64,000 nt of DNA from assembly GCA_014155875.1 (NCBI GenBank), contig JACEFZ010021792.1, forward strand, positions 62,001 to 126,000, read 5' to 3'. Of the stretch, positions 1-11,093 are shown in pieces; position 1 is the first letter of the stretch, and the number at the start of each line of letters is the position of its first letter. The translations under genes and the position numbers were made by a program. The notes under the pieces are model-generated. The model was not told the origin of the DNA. It saw only the letters and a program-made list of their open reading frames with translations, and did not search any database. The stretch comes from Cepaea nemoralis. Its lineage: Eukaryota; Mollusca; Gastropoda; Stylommatophora; Helicidae.

Positions 1-128
1 TCAACAACCCAACAAGTAACATGGCACCCATACTAATAGAAATTAACAAGCTTCTATTTTAAAAAAGCACTGAAGAACATGTTTGGATAATGGTTTGTTC
101 ACACATCACATTATTAGTGCAATGTTAC

Positions 129-277
129 CTTGTATGGCCGACACTTTTTCATCAATGTTACAGAAAGTTGCGAGCTGAGACACAAGCCATTCCACCATCT
201 GTGTAAATGCCACAGACTTAGCTCCTGCTTCAACAGCCTCTGACAGAGCATTTTCATCAATAAGAGGGCCAGTATAC
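129..277 (-). CDS. FAM98: FAM98-family protein, one internal exon
   Basis: On the minus strand this stretch is an open exon with a good acceptor (pyrimidine-rich, ending AATAG before 277) and a donor (CAAG|GTAAC, exon end 129). Its translation holds the N-terminal FAM98 signature GPLIDENAL, then a Glu/Ala-rich helix and the block EWLVSQLATFCNIDEKVSAI, which correspond to the first conserved helices of FAM98A/B. FAM98 proteins are known partners of the tRNA splicing ligase complex with RTCB and DDX1. The exon enters with two codon positions before a Tyr codon and leaves after the first base of a codon. The rest of the gene should run left of base 1. The short first exon should lie at higher coordinates, but I could not identify it. 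The exon is too short for the exact paralogue to be named. Confidence 0.8.
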
Positions 278-420
278 CTATTGATATAAAACAGCAAGAA
301 TAATAATTAGTCAAGAGAAATCTTTATTTATAGAAACAATATTAACTTCCCTGAAATTCCTCCTCTTTCGCCTTTCATCTCTCAATGAAGCTTAGGTCCT
401 CAACCACTCAAAGCCCTTTG

Positions 421-692
421 TGGGCATGTCCGTGATAAATTGCATTTTGCAGCTGTGGCGAAGGTCTTCGGAATAAAATTTTTAATCCTGTATACTGTAC
501 TTGAAACACAACTGTAGGTAGGTGATTTCGAAGCAGAGCGCCTTGTACTGGTTATCATTCAATGTTATGAGGGACGGTCATTCAGAAAACAAAGGTCAAA
601 TTAGTAAATATAAACATGCCAAGAAACCACAAACAGCTGAAAAATGCTGGGGTTGACTGCGATGTTCTGTAAAGAATTTGCAACTAACTTAA
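421..692 (+). repeat. SINE-A copy (tRNA-derived), degraded
   Basis: This is an old copy of the commonest short repeat in the window, called SINE-A here. The family body reads: a tRNA-like head, a GCAGACCGCCTTG-like block, an ATGGTATGAGTG-like block, CAGAAAGCAATGGCAAACTA, CCAAGAAATCACAAACAGCC, and an end near GGATATGCAACTAACTT. Here the head is poor, but the body from about 484 onward aligns clearly with the copies at 4784 and 26938. It probably moved by LINE machinery. Confidence 0.65.
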
Positions 693-699
693 CTTTCCA

Positions 700-1499
700 T
701 GGAATAAGGTAGCCAGTCTCACATCAACCCTCCTTAGCCACCTCTAGAAGCATAATACCCTAGGGCTAGCTGCTGCCAGATCGTGCACTGTGGAACAGGT
801 GTAGTATGTATGACGGGATATCAAAGTTGGGCACACTCATAGGCATTCAAGAACGTACAGACATTTTCAACAATATGCATCTGTCAAAATTAAAGGTCTT
901 TGTAGAGATCTGAACAGCAGAAGTTCAACTTTATGGACCAATAAGTGAACTAAAAAAAACAGTGAAGTTTACACAAGCAACAACATCGCAGATACAGACA
1001 ATAAATTTCAAGCGAACGAAGAAGTGGAGATATGACCCCATGCATGAGACTGGTATCATAATCTTCAGCCACCTTCTTATATAAAACAAATTATTTTTTA
1101 TTCTAATTTATTTTACTTAATTTCCTACATATGATATATTATAACATGCTAACTATGTCTAGTAAGTGTACTAGCTGTGCACATTTGACAATGTTTTTTC
1201 TATGTGAATGTAACATGTACAATAGATAACCGATATACGAAAGATGAGTGGCTGAAAGGGCTGGATGGAAGACGGGCCTACGTGTCCAATTTGTGACCCT
1301 TTGAAAATAAAATGTGCTTATTTGCTCTGTACTTTCATCTCATGCACCCCATTGCCACTCATAAAATATAGCATTATCAAGATCCCATTATGCGGCAAAC
1401 AGTTGCTCTAGACCAGTTTCTCCTAACCTTTTTTCAAGTTGCTATGTTCTTCCATCACAGCCAAGTAAAATGTTACCCCAAGTAGTCCTGACTTCTTTT
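700..1499. other. Noncoding stretch with a LINE 3' UTR fragment at 1190-1312
   Basis: No gene is visible. The part from about 1190 to 1312 matches, in opposite orientation, a stretch at 46910-47030. Both carry the words TTGACAATGTTTTT, ACGAAAGATGAGTG, GACGGGCCT and ACCCTTTGAAAATAAA, so this is probably the 3' untranslated end of one LINE family. The remainder shows nothing recognisable. Confidence 0.45.
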
Positions 1500-2195
1500 A
1501 TATAGCCAAGTAATGCATACCTCCCCCCCCCCCCCCCACACACACACCAAGTAACCTACGACCACCTTTTATCATAACCAAGCAGCCTGTGACCCCTTTT
1601 ATAAAGCTAACATACAATCCCCTTTTATAATTTCAAGTACTTGCGACCACCTTTATAATAGCCAAGTAACCTGCAACCTCCTTTATAATAGCCAAGTAAC
1701 CTGCAACCCCCTTTATAATAGCCAAGTAACCAGCGACCCCCTTTATAATACCCAAGTAACCTGCAACCTCCTTTATAATAGCTAAGTAACCAGTGACCCC
1801 CTTTATAATAGCCAAGTAACCAGCGACCCCCTTTATAATAGCCAAGTAACCAGTGATCCCCTTTATATTAGCCAAGTAACCTGCAACCTCCTTTATAATA
1901 GCCAAGTAACCTGCAACATCCTTTATAATAGCCAAGTAACCAGCGACCCCTTTTTATAACAGCCAAGTAACCAGCGACCCTCTATTATAAAAGCTAAGTA
2001 ACCAGCAACCTCCTTTATAATAAACTAACCCGCACCTCCGTTATAAAGACAAGTAACCTAAATCTCCTATATAATAGCCAACTAACCCATGACCCCCTTT
2101 TATTATAGCTAAGTAATCAGTGACCACATTTTATAATAGTGAAGAAAACAGAAAATCTTGTTTATAATAGCCAAGAAACCCTACACCCCTTTTTT
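1500..2195. repeat. 30-bp minisatellite
   Basis: Roughly twenty head-to-tail copies of a 30-bp unit built on CTTTATAATAGCCAAGTAAC followed by a variable CAGCGACCCC or CTGCAACCTC. Copies are regular from 1633 to 1935 and decay on both sides. A homopolymer C run and a short CA run at 1522-1548 sit in the decayed left flank. The long minus-strand reading frame across it is only a by-product of a period divisible by three. Confidence 0.9.
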
Positions 2196-2403
2196 ATGGA
2201 GACTTTTTTTTTTTGGCTATTCAGCCTAGTAACGGTAGAACTATTAGTAGTAGCCTAATTTGTTTTTAACTGCAGCGTTTAGCAGCAATTCAGGCTTTAT
2301 CTGGTCTTTCATCAAAGCCAACTTAAATGCAATATCACTGTCACTGATTTTATGGGGGGAAGGGGGGAGGGGGGGTTAATTCACTCGCTTTGAACTTAAG
2401 TGC

Positions 2404-2650
2404 ACTCTATACACATGCTGCTTCTTCTAGTGCACTGGACTGATTTTTGCGTGTGGGTTAGCTTTCCATATTAGCATGTGTCCCTTGTCATCGGGCAAAA
2501 TAACTCTGACTTCAGAGGTATTTGTAATTTACAACCCCCAAGTCAAGGATGAAAAGTCAACATTTTAGTCCAACTAACCAGTGATGGGGTTGAACCCTCT
2601 ACCTCAGCATCAACTAACTGGATGTTTAAGAACGGTCGCTCTTATCCATA
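2404..2650 (-). repeat. SINE-B copy (tRNA-derived)
   Basis: On the minus strand it starts with a tRNA-like head ending in a box-B-like GGGTTCAACCCC, followed by a body with TTGACTTGGGGGTTG, ACCTCTGAAGTCAGAG, CCAGTGCACTAGAAG and ATGTGTATAGAGTGCA blocks. The same order occurs at 59921-60155 (+) and 51659-51810 (-), and a head-only copy lies at 3466-3600. Confidence 0.7.
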
Positions 2651-2720
2651 TGGTCTTGCAGACCTTTTTGTCACTGATGACCCTGTGCTCACAACATTTA
2701 CAACATATGAAGTATAAATG

Positions 2721-3287
2721 GGCACTCCTCCGAATAACGGTCACAAATTATCTATTGTCAAAAGTATCCCTTACAGAGCCTCATAAGGTGATGTAATAAA
2801 AAATATTAAAAGCTATGAACTAAAATATAGAACTGAGAAAATCTAAATACATACCAATATTTGAGTTATTATTTGAAAGTACCGTGTGTGGAAATATGTA
2901 CGTACAATAAATAATTTGGGACCGTTATTTTATTATGTACAGTTATTGAGTGTGTGGTGGGCTGCTAGACCCATCAATGGATGCATTAAATGTTTTTGGA
3001 CCCAGAGGACCCTCAATGTCATCGGAGTGTATACCTATATCACTTATATGTGGAAATACGTACGTACAAGATATACACTCCGGCGACAATGAGGGCCCTC
3101 CAGGTCCAGGAAACATTTATTGCATCCATCGATCGGTCTAGCAGTCCACCAAACTTTTTTGACACACTCAGTGACTGTACATATCGCCTCTGAATCAGCT
3201 TATCGCCCCGGAACGAGCATAATCACCTAATGAGGCCCTGTAAGGGATACTTTTAACAATAATTTGGGACTTTTTCGGAGGAGTGCC
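2721..3287. mobile_element. Foldback DNA transposon (MITE-like) with 8-bp target duplication
   Basis: The ends are inverted: GGCACTCCTCCGAA at 2721 against its complement ending at 3287. The complementarity continues inward through a block around CAAAAGTATCCCTTACAG. A second pair of arms (about 2937-3055 and 3070-3182) folds around an axis near 3065. Both outer ends are flanked by the identical 8-mer TATAAATG (2713-2720 and 3288-3295), a target-site duplication. No transposase is encoded, so it is non-autonomous. An 8-bp duplication fits hAT, P or Merlin superfamilies, and the GG start is closer to Merlin than to typical hAT ends. The superfamily is left open. Confidence 0.85.
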
Positions 3288-3465
3288 TATAAATGTATGT
3301 ATCTGTTCACTGAATTAGAGTAATTAGTAGCCGCTGCGTTGACTATAATACTCAATAAAGAGTAAAAGTAAGTAATTAATTACAGTTATCTAGTATTTAC
3401 AGTTTACTTCATCAGAAGTAACTTCTACTTTTGCCTCAAACATATTTATTAAATGTTAGGGTAGA

Positions 3466-3600
3466 CGTCAGCATGACCCAATTGATAAGGGCACTTGCTC
3501 TTAAATGCACGGCTTGCTGATGATGAGGTTAAACCCCTACACCGGCCAATGGGGCCAACAAGCTGACTTCTCATCCTTGACTTGGGAGCGTAACTGCTTT
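3466..3600 (+). repeat. SINE-B head fragment
   Basis: A tRNA-like head (GATAAGGGCACTTGCTCTTAAA, then GAGGTTAAACCCCTAC as a box-B relic) is followed by the start of the SINE-B body (CATCCTTGACTTGGGAG). The copy stops there. Confidence 0.6.
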
Positions 3601-4783
3601 GAATATATTAATTTTTCCCATGTACTAATTAATAACTTATTTTTAATTCCTTGCCTTCTGCTGCCTCTAATCTCCAAATATAGAATAGACCCTCAAACAT
3701 AACCACTACGATTCAGAATCACCGAATTTAACCAGAATAATTTTTGCAGTCACAATCGGATACTTATTTTTGTGTCTCCGATCTGAGCAGGTTACGCATA
3801 CTCATGATGTTAAATTCCCTATTTCAAGATCGCGTTAAAAAAGGGACTGATTACCTTATATAGTTTTTCTCTTCACGCTTTACGTTGTGTACATGTTGCG
3901 TTTCTGAAATTCATTTCCTACAGAGATACCGAGTGGCTTTTTAGGACGTAAGTAGACCCGCAAATCATGTTTTATGTAGATGTCTGTGTTTGTTCCAGTA
4001 AGTATTATTAGATTTAGCATCCATTTTTACGTATATTGTGTAATTTTCAACTATTAAAGTCAGAGGGGACATCCCAAACTAAAATGATGAAGATTGCATG
4101 CTGTAATGTGATATTTCAATGGCGGGATATAGCTGTTTCCTTGTCAACGATGACTATTTAATATTATGGAATATTCACAGCGACTTGAATGCCAATGAAT
4201 ACATCTTTGCATTCAACATCCATTGTAGTATTTATGTGTAATTTTTCATCACTATACACGGTCAGGATCGTTTATTTTTGGGTAACTTTTTAAGGCAAAT
4301 TCTCTGATGGAAATGGATCTACGCCTCACAGCCTGACCTTTGCAGCAGCATGTGCAGTCTGATGTCATCACAGCATGAGTGGAGGTGTATATATCTGTAT
4401 GTGCGTGCGTGTATATATAAATCTGCAGTAGTTATCTTTCCTTTGGTTTGAAAACATCTGCATTTTTAATCTCCCTTGGCGTCTGTGTTGCCAACAGTGG
4501 TGTGAGTATCTAGGTCACACTTTTCCAAAGGGTCAAAATCGCATTTTCCTATTTGTTCAAATTAAATGATAAACTGTCACACAAACATTAATATCTCCGC
4601 TTAGAACTGACCTACATACTTGAATAAGGTATCGGTGGATTTGTTTTTTCAAGAGTTATCCAACTATACAGGTTGAATAATTAAAAAGCAATGTAGAAAA
4701 TGTTACTAAAATGGCTACTCAAACAACTGTATGTCTTTTGTCGACTTGTTCATGATTGATTTGGTTTTGCAGCTAGTTTTGTA
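3601..4783. other. Noncoding, with a single arm of a hairpin repeat at 4590-4680
   Basis: No gene is seen. At about 4590-4680 lies ATATCTCCGCTTAGAA followed by a GGTATCGGTGGATTTG-like block. This is one arm of the palindromic repeat found complete at 54198-54444. A short alternating TG/TA tract lies near 4390-4420. Nothing else is recognised. Confidence 0.4.
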
Positions 4784-5036
4784 CGGGTGCAGCTCTGTGG
4801 TGAAGGGATTATGGACTCAATATGTAATCCTGCATACGATACTGCATTTGAAACACAGCTGCGGGCAATTGGCAGCAAACCGCCTTACATTTGGTGTTTT
4901 TGTATGTACAATGGTATGAGTGTGGGCGCGCAGAAAGCAATGGCAAACTATTGGACATAAAATTGCCAAGAAATCACAAACAGCCCAAAAATGATGGGGT
5001 TGCCTGTGACGTCCTGTAATGGATATGAAACTCTCT
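4784..5036 (+). repeat. SINE-A copy (tRNA-derived)
   Basis: A well-preserved copy with a tRNA-like head (GCTCTGTGGTGAAGGG, then a box-B relic TTTGAAACACAG) and the full body through GGATATGAAACT. It aligns along its length with 26938-27186. Confidence 0.75.
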
Positions 5037-5572
5037 TGTTCTTTTGTTGGTTGCCAACTTGCCTTAGTAACCTCTTACGACATGCATGGTAGGCTAGTTA
5101 GTAGTGTTAATATCTTTTGCGTCCCCCATTAACAATGATATATGGGTAATTACATACAAATTATCCTTTTTTATTGCGTTAAAATGATAATGACGTAGAA
5201 CGTAAAAAAGTCATTTAGTTCGCTTTTCGGCTTCGCCGGTTCTCCAACTACGCCTAATCCTAATCTAATGTATTCAATGCCGGGCAGGATACAATATGTT
5301 GGTACACTGCGTTGAATTGGAAATCAATCTGCAAAAAACAATGAGTCTACAATATCATAATACCCATGATCCTCAAGAGAATCCAAGATATCGTTTTCCA
5401 TAATGGATGAAAGAAAAATGCAGGCTGATCTAAACAAAGCCCGTTAAAAGAATTCTGCGAATGAATGAACAAACATTCGTGTCTACGCAGACGACTATGA
5501 CCGGAAAAAGCATGTCTAGATTTTGACCAATGAGCAAGCAAAGAATTTTTGGTTCTGTTTTGCAAATACAAG

Positions 5573-5640
5573 CAGGGTTGCCATTCTAGATGTTTTACAT
5601 CTAGTTCTAGATGTTTCCGCCTACGTCGAGATGATGTTGT
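5573..5640. repeat. hAT-like left terminal repeat
   Basis: Begins CAGGGTTGCCA and is followed by copies of TCTAGATGTTT in both orientations. At 22911-22989 the complementary end TGGCAACCCTG occurs with the same TCTAGATGTTT subterminal motifs. Between the two lie hAT transposase remnants (20036-22870). The 8-mers outside the two ends (AATACAAG and CCTGGCAT) do not match, so they may belong to different copies, or one flank has changed. Confidence 0.55.
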
Positions 5641-6240
5641 TTTTTTTTACACTCGGGTGTCAGATGTATTGGGTGGCAGGGTAGGGGTATTCCCTATCAA
5701 AGGAGAGGTAATGTGCCTCCTTCCCTCCGCTAGCCTACGGGACACCCTTAGGCAAGGTGGAGTACCCGTTTAGCCCCCGATCAGGGTTACGTGAAGCCAT
5801 TGTGCAGGTGGTGGATGAAGTTGAAGAGCAGCCAACAGATAGTTGTAGGTTAAGGTCTCAAGCTTCGCTACGATAGACAGAGGATCTCTTTTTTTTTGGG
5901 GGGGGGGGGGACAATGGCTATGGTCATCGACCATTGTGGTCACTGCTAGGAAGGAAAGCAATGGCAAACTACCTTCTTTACAGATGCCAAGAATATGTAC
6001 TGCAATCTCATCGATAATCAGAGAAACGGCGTAAATTGGTGCTCCATAGAAGCAGCCTTGCCCGGTAGGGGTAGTAAATAATATGCACCAGGTGACTCCA
6101 GACCTTCAGCGGGTGGCTGAGTGCAAAAGAATATCAACATTGAAAGTAGGAACTTGGAATGTAAGAACTATGAGTGGGGATGGAAAAGTTGATAACATTA
6201 AGAATGAAATGAGAAGATTAAATATTAACCTGTTAGGTAT
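5641..6240 (+). mobile_element. RTE-like LINE, 5' part (continues at 17597)
   Basis: A 5' untranslated stretch contains GGTGGTGGATGAAGTTGAAG and GGAAAGCAATGGCAAACTAC blocks that recur inverted at 45236-45440. It is followed by the start of an apurinic-type endonuclease. The reading frame beginning at 6083 contains LKVGTWNVRTM, the first catalytic-Asn block of AP-endonuclease LINEs, then NEMRRLNINLLG. The frame is cut at 6240 by a minus-strand LINE and resumes at 17597 with the expected continuation C-E-T-R-W. It is a dead copy. Confidence 0.75.
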
Positions 6241-8039
6241 GTGTTGTTTGTCCATCAAGAATGATGATGACCATTCATTTCATCCAGTGGGGTTGAACGT
6301 ATGGAGCCGTGGGTTCTAAGATGGCTGATAAGGCCTATTTTGGCTCGAAATGTTCTTTGACAATGTGGACAAAGAATGCTTGACGTTTCTGGAGGAGGAT
6401 TTCCTGCAGTGGTCATGCTGTCCTGCCTTTTCTTTACAGCGCTTGCAGTCCTGGTTGCCTCACACATGACTGCACCCTTGTGTAATGATGCACGCCACGA
6501 ATTTCGGTCTCTGGCTGCAGTCTCCCAGGTGTCACGATGAATTCCAAAAGCATTCAGAGAGATTTTCAGAGTGTCTTTAAAGCGTTTCCTCTGGCCACCT
6601 TGGGAGCGTTTACCACAACGCAGTTCGCTGTAAAAAAATTCGTTTAGGGAGCCTGTGATCTGGCATGCGAGTCAAGTGACCAGCCCAGCGAATCTGATTC
6701 TTCATCAGTAGAGTGTGGATACTGGGCATGGACGCTCTTTCTAGGACTTCAGTGTCTGGGATCTTGTCTTGCCATTTAATCTTCAGTAGCTTCCTTAGGC
6801 AGACTGTGTGGAAGTGGTTTAATTTCCTAGCGTGTCGCTGATAAACAGTCCAGGTTTCACAAGCATATAGCAGTGTGGATAATACAACTGCTTTGTAGAC
6901 TTTTAGCTTTGTTTGCAGGCTTATTCCAGTTCTGTCCCATACATTCTTGTACAGTCTGCCAAAGGCCACCTTGGAGATTCTTGCATTCACTTCGTCATTA
7001 ATTGTGGCAGCTTGTGACACAGTGCTGCCAAGATAGGGGAATTTGTCCACAACACTTAGTCTATGACCATTCACTTTGATATTCGACACAGTGTGATTAT
7101 TCCCTGGAGCTGGCTGGTACATAACTACAGTCTTCTCCAAGTTGATATTGAGCCCAAAGTTGGCACAGGCATGTGAGAAAGCTGTAACATTATGTTGCAT
7201 GTCCGCCTCTGAGTTGGCGTATAGAGCGCAATCATAGGGCAAACAGGAGCTCTCTGACAGTGTCGCTGTTAATTTTGGTTAACTTTCAGCCTTCTGAGAT
7301 TGAATAACTTTCCATCCATACGGTAGTTGATGTCTATTCCAATGTCATCGTTCTCGAGGGCATTCATCAACATGGCTGAAAACATGAGGCTGAACAGTGT
7401 TGGTGCCAGGACACATCCTTGCTTCACTCCATTGGTGACAGGAAAGGTTTCAGACAGTTCACCATTTTCCTGTACTCTTGCCTGCATACCATCATGAAAT
7501 AGCCGCACTATTTGGACAAACTTTCGTGGACAGCCATATTTTGCCATGATCTTCCACAGTCCTTCTCTGCTGACTGTATCAAAAGCCTTGGTAAGGTCAA
7601 TGAAAGTGGAGAACATCTCGCAGTTCTGTTCCTGACATTTCTCTTGCAGCTGCCTTGCAGCGAAAATCATGTCAACAGCTCCACGTTCTTTTCTGAAGCC
7701 ACAAGACCTTGATCTAGATGGGCGTGAGGCGATTGAGAAGAATTCTGGCTAGTATCTTCCCTGCAATTGAAAGCAATGAGATGCCTCGGTGGTTGTCACA
7801 GGATTGGCGGTTTCCTTTACGTTTGTAAAGGTGGAGTATTGACGCGTCCTTGAAATCTTGTGGCATGGTCTCGTTCACCCATATGTTTGTAAAGACTTGG
7901 TGAAGCTGCTCTGTTAGGACCGGCCCACCTGCCTTGTATATCTCTGCTGGGATGGAGTCAGGACCAGGTGGCTTGCCGCTGGAGAGTTGCTGGATGGCTT
8001 TGTTTACTTCCACTATGGTTGGCAGGTCATCAAGTGTCT
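6241..8039 (-). mobile_element. LINE with C-terminal C2H2 finger, 3' half (RT and tail)
   Basis: Read on the minus strand from 8039 downward this is the 3' half of a non-LTR retrotransposon. Reverse transcriptase blocks are present: SSGKPPGPDSIPAEIYK, NHRGISLLSIAGKI, FIDLTKAFDTVSREG and NGVKQGCVLAPTLFS. The block that normally carries the paired catalytic Asp near 7245 is altered, with one Asp lost, and frameshifts lie near 7690 and 7255. Downstream come YLGSTVS, RWAGHLTRMPDHRLPKR and a C-terminal zinc finger (CPHC, then HLRTH: C-X2-C-X12-H-X4-H) near 6290-6370. The 5' half lies at 16082-17584, displaced by the LTR element. Confidence 0.85.
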
Positions 8040-8624
8040 TGTCAGAGTCTCACCCAGGGGTATAACGCGTTGTCTGCACCAACGCCAGACAATGCAACGC
8101 TGATCTATTATAAGCACTACAGCTATAACGCGGCGTCTTCAACAACGCCAGGCAATCAACGCTGAGCGATACTAAGCAGTCGGCGGTCAGCTGGAACACA
8201 GCGTGAACATTGAGGGGCCACGCGGGCTGACTCGAGCACAACTGTGGTGTGTGCTGAAAGTCGAGAGAGACTAGGCTTGGGGGCCGTGACGGACTGACGG
8301 GTGAATGCAGCTTGAGAGTTTTATGCATGTCTTGATAGCTAGCCTGTATCACCGTTGGAGATGGAACGCCTGTCTGTGTGACTTGTAAGTGGAGTGCATT
8401 GATGTATTATTATATTGATGTATTGATTGCTTGCATTTATAATCTATTGGATATTGTGAATTGCGATTGCGCGAAGCTTGTATTGTTTCTGATGTGTGCA
8501 GTGCGCGAATAAATAGCGCGAATTATATTATCGACTGTTAGCCTCGTGTTATTTGATAAGCATAGTTAGTGTCACACTTGTCAAGATATGAGCCATACTT
8601 CTTGCCCTAAGCAAGACTTTGACA
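8040..8624 (+). repeat. 5' LTR
   Basis: 585 bp, from TGTCAGAGTC to TTTGACA. It differs from the 3' LTR at a handful of positions, including a 6-base difference near 8508. AATAAA at 8508-8513 is a likely polyadenylation signal. The minus-strand frame at 8050-8352 recurs in the other LTR at 15501-15803 and is not a gene. Confidence 0.9.
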
Positions 8625-9368
8625 AGTGCGAACGTGGGGTCTACGTCCTCATTAGATTTGAACAGTGAAATACGAAAAATAGAGTGTTAAATAATAGTAA
8701 ACGTGGCGACTGTTGTCGAGTTTTTGTGTGTGAATTAATTAGTTGTATAAAGTGCGAGTTTTGAACAAATGCGAGCGTGTAGGTTATAATTTAATAGATA
8801 AATACCATCTTTCGAGTTAATTTATCGAACTATAAGAGCGTTTTTGAACTTAGTAAATTTCAATCGAGTCATTAAAGTGATAAAAACAAAATGGCGGTCA
8901 TGTCCTTGAATGTCATTGAGTAGAAGTAGTGTTAGCGGAACGTTTGGAAAGTGTGAAAAGAGAGTTGTTGAGTGTGGTGATACGACTAACAACAATACTT
9001 GACGACATACAAACCTACAAAAACTTAAGTGACATTACATACACCACACACTTGCACATGTTCTAATTTCTCTTGCTCCAAAAATAACAGGTTGTTTGGT
9101 GTCATCTACACCTGTCCCTTGTAAACTCCGAAATTTTTTGGTCCACCTGAATTAAAAGCCAGTGTGGTTTCGGGCAGTACTTTTCAGCCATTGTCTGACA
9201 CATTGCCTCAGGAGTACTTGAGTATAAATTTTTTTTCTTTTCCTTATATTTTCGTTCAGCAGGCCTAAACACAAGCTGTAATATTAAGTACTGTAAACTT
9301 TTGAACTTAAATTACTAACAACGCTATTAATTTTGTGTATATCGATTTCATCATACATTTTGTTTATC
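8625..9368 (+). other. LTR-element leader
   Basis: Untranslated leader between the 5' LTR and the Gag start. The primer-binding site should lie just after 8624, but I could not match it to a tRNA end by eye. Confidence 0.5.
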
Positions 9369-11093
9369 ATGGCTAGTTTAAACGAATACATCGAAATGGG
9401 TTTAAAGATGAACCTTTCTGGTGAAGAGTTAAGAGCCTGGAGTGAGAAAAAGTTTGCAGAATACAAGGTTAATGAACGTGATGAGAGAGCAGCCGAAAGA
9501 TCTTTTAAGCAGGCAGAATCAGATACTGCTTTGAAACATTCAGAAGCTGCGTTAAAACTTAAGCAGGCAGAATCAGACACTGCTTTAAAACTTAAGCAGG
9601 CAGAATCAGATACTGCTTTGAAACTTAAAGAGGCAGATTCAGAAGCTGCTTTAAAACTTAAGCAAGCAGAAACAGATGCAGAAATAAGAAAAGCTGAAAT
9701 TGTAGCTCAGAGCAAGAAAGAAGAACTTGAAATGAATGCTCGAAATAAACGTGCAGAGCTTGAAGTGCAGCTAAAAATTGAACAGCTGAAAGCAGAAACT
9801 TCCAAAGAAAAGGAAGATAGAAAAGCTGACAAAGACCAGCCATATAAGAAATACCAAGGGCTGATTAAAAGTTACACCACAGGTGATTGCATAGCAGCTT
9901 TCACACAAAATTTTGAATGTATTATGGATCATTACCAGATCCCAAAGTCAGAATGGAGTATAATATACATGAGAAGTCTTTCTGGAGAACCTCTGAAAGT
10001 GATAGAGTCGATTTCAAATGACCTGAAGAAAGATTATCATTATATTAAGACAAAAATTATGTCTCATTTTCTGCTAGATGAAGCAGGCTACAGAGAACAG
10101 TTTGGTAAATTGTCTCCTAAACCAACACAAACGTTCTCTGATTACGTCTCAGAAATACAGAATGTTTTTTCTAAGTGGCTGTCAGCAGCCAAAGTGAATG
10201 GTAATTTTGATAAATTGACAGATCTTATTTTGAGAGATAAAATTATCACATCTCTCCCACCTCCATTTTCGAAATTTCTATTAGAATGTCAGTGTGAAAG
10301 TGTACAACAGATTGAAAGTCGTGGCTCAGGTTATTTTTCAGCCAATAAGCAATGTTTCATTACTGGTTTGACTAGCACAGACTTTGTAGCAGCCGCTACA
10401 TATGATAGATCTATGTCAGTGCCCTACAACAAACAAAAGCCCTATAGGCAATCTACTGAACAGCTTAACAAATGTAAATATTGTCATTTGTCACACCACG
10501 AAACTGATATGTGTGACCAACATCCTGGTTACATGTCGTACTTACAAAACTACATAGCGAAGCAAGACAAAGAAAGAAAGATATACAGACGGAACACCAA
10601 ATGCTTCCTTTGTAAGGCGTTCGGCCACTGGCTGAAAGATTGTAAAGCCAAAGCTATGTCCAGAAAGGCGAATGCAGCCATGATTGATAGTTCTTCATCA
10701 GAAGATGAAAGCATAGAAGATCAAGCTGTAAACGCAGCACATTCTATTGATGTGTTTCAACACGACAAATGTACTATCTGTGATCAATTTCATGAGGATA
10801 GCATTTTGACATGTGGCCATTCCATTCCTGTTACAAATGAGGAAGCCAATTTAGTAGTCAACTCCCAAGGTAAATTAAATATCCACCATGGGTATATTAA
10901 CGGCAGAGCTGCCACCGTTTTACGGGATAGCGGCAGTACCCTCATTGGCATTAAGAGAGACTATATCTTACCATCACAATATAGTGGTAAATATGTTACA
11001 TGCAGAACTTTCTCGGGTAACATCGAGAGATACCCGCTTGCATGGGCATACATAAGTACACCATTCCTCACCGGGTCAAATACGCAGCATTGA
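9369..11093 (+). CDS. Gag-protease polyprotein of the Ty3-type element
   Basis: The frame is open from 9333. The ATG at 9369 is the best start because the MASLNEYIEMGLK segment begins there. First comes a Lys/Glu/Ala-rich coiled coil with internal repeats of about 11 residues (LKQAESDTA, about 9507-9680), then a capsid-like helical region with YREQFGKL and a SCAN-like feel (about 9840-10310). Next are Cys/His clusters, CKYCHLSHHETDMC near 10471 and the knuckle CFLCKAFGHWLKDC near 10601. A retroviral-type protease follows with the active-site triplet in RDSGST near 10926. Gag and protease share one frame. The frame is lost within the protease near 11070, where coding continues in another frame. 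Confidence 0.85.
   Translation: MASLNEYIEMGLKMNLSGEELRAWSEKKFAEYKVNERDERAAERSFKQAESDTALKHSEAALKLKQAESDTALKLKQAESDTALKLKEADSEAALKLKQAETDAEIRKAEIVAQSKKEELEMNARNKRAELEVQLKIEQLKAETSKEKEDRKADKDQPYKKYQGLIKSYTTGDCIAAFTQNFECIMDHYQIPKSEWSIIYMRSLSGEPLKVIESISNDLKKDYHYIKTKIMSHFLLDEAGYREQFGKLSPKPTQTFSDYVSEIQNVFSKWLSAAKVNGNFDKLTDLILRDKIITSLPPPFSKFLLECQCESVQQIESRGSGYFSANKQCFITGLTSTDFVAAATYDRSMSVPYNKQKPYRQSTEQLNKCKYCHLSHHETDMCDQHPGYMSYLQNYIAKQDKERKIYRRNTKCFLCKAFGHWLKDCKAKAMSRKANAAMIDSSSSEDESIEDQAVNAAHSIDVFQHDKCTICDQFHEDSILTCGHSIPVTNEEANLVVNSQGKLNIHHGYINGRAATVLRDSGSTLIGIKRDYILPSQYSGKYVTCRTFSGNIERYPLAWAYISTPFLTGSNTQH

Noticed and set aside
278..5560. First exon of the FAM98 gene
   Set aside because: Scanned for a short minus-strand exon with ATG and a matching donor phase. 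No candidate was convincing.
8050..8352. Open frame of 100 codons occurring twice
   Set aside because: It lies in the LTRs, is repeated at 15501-15803, and has no protein features.
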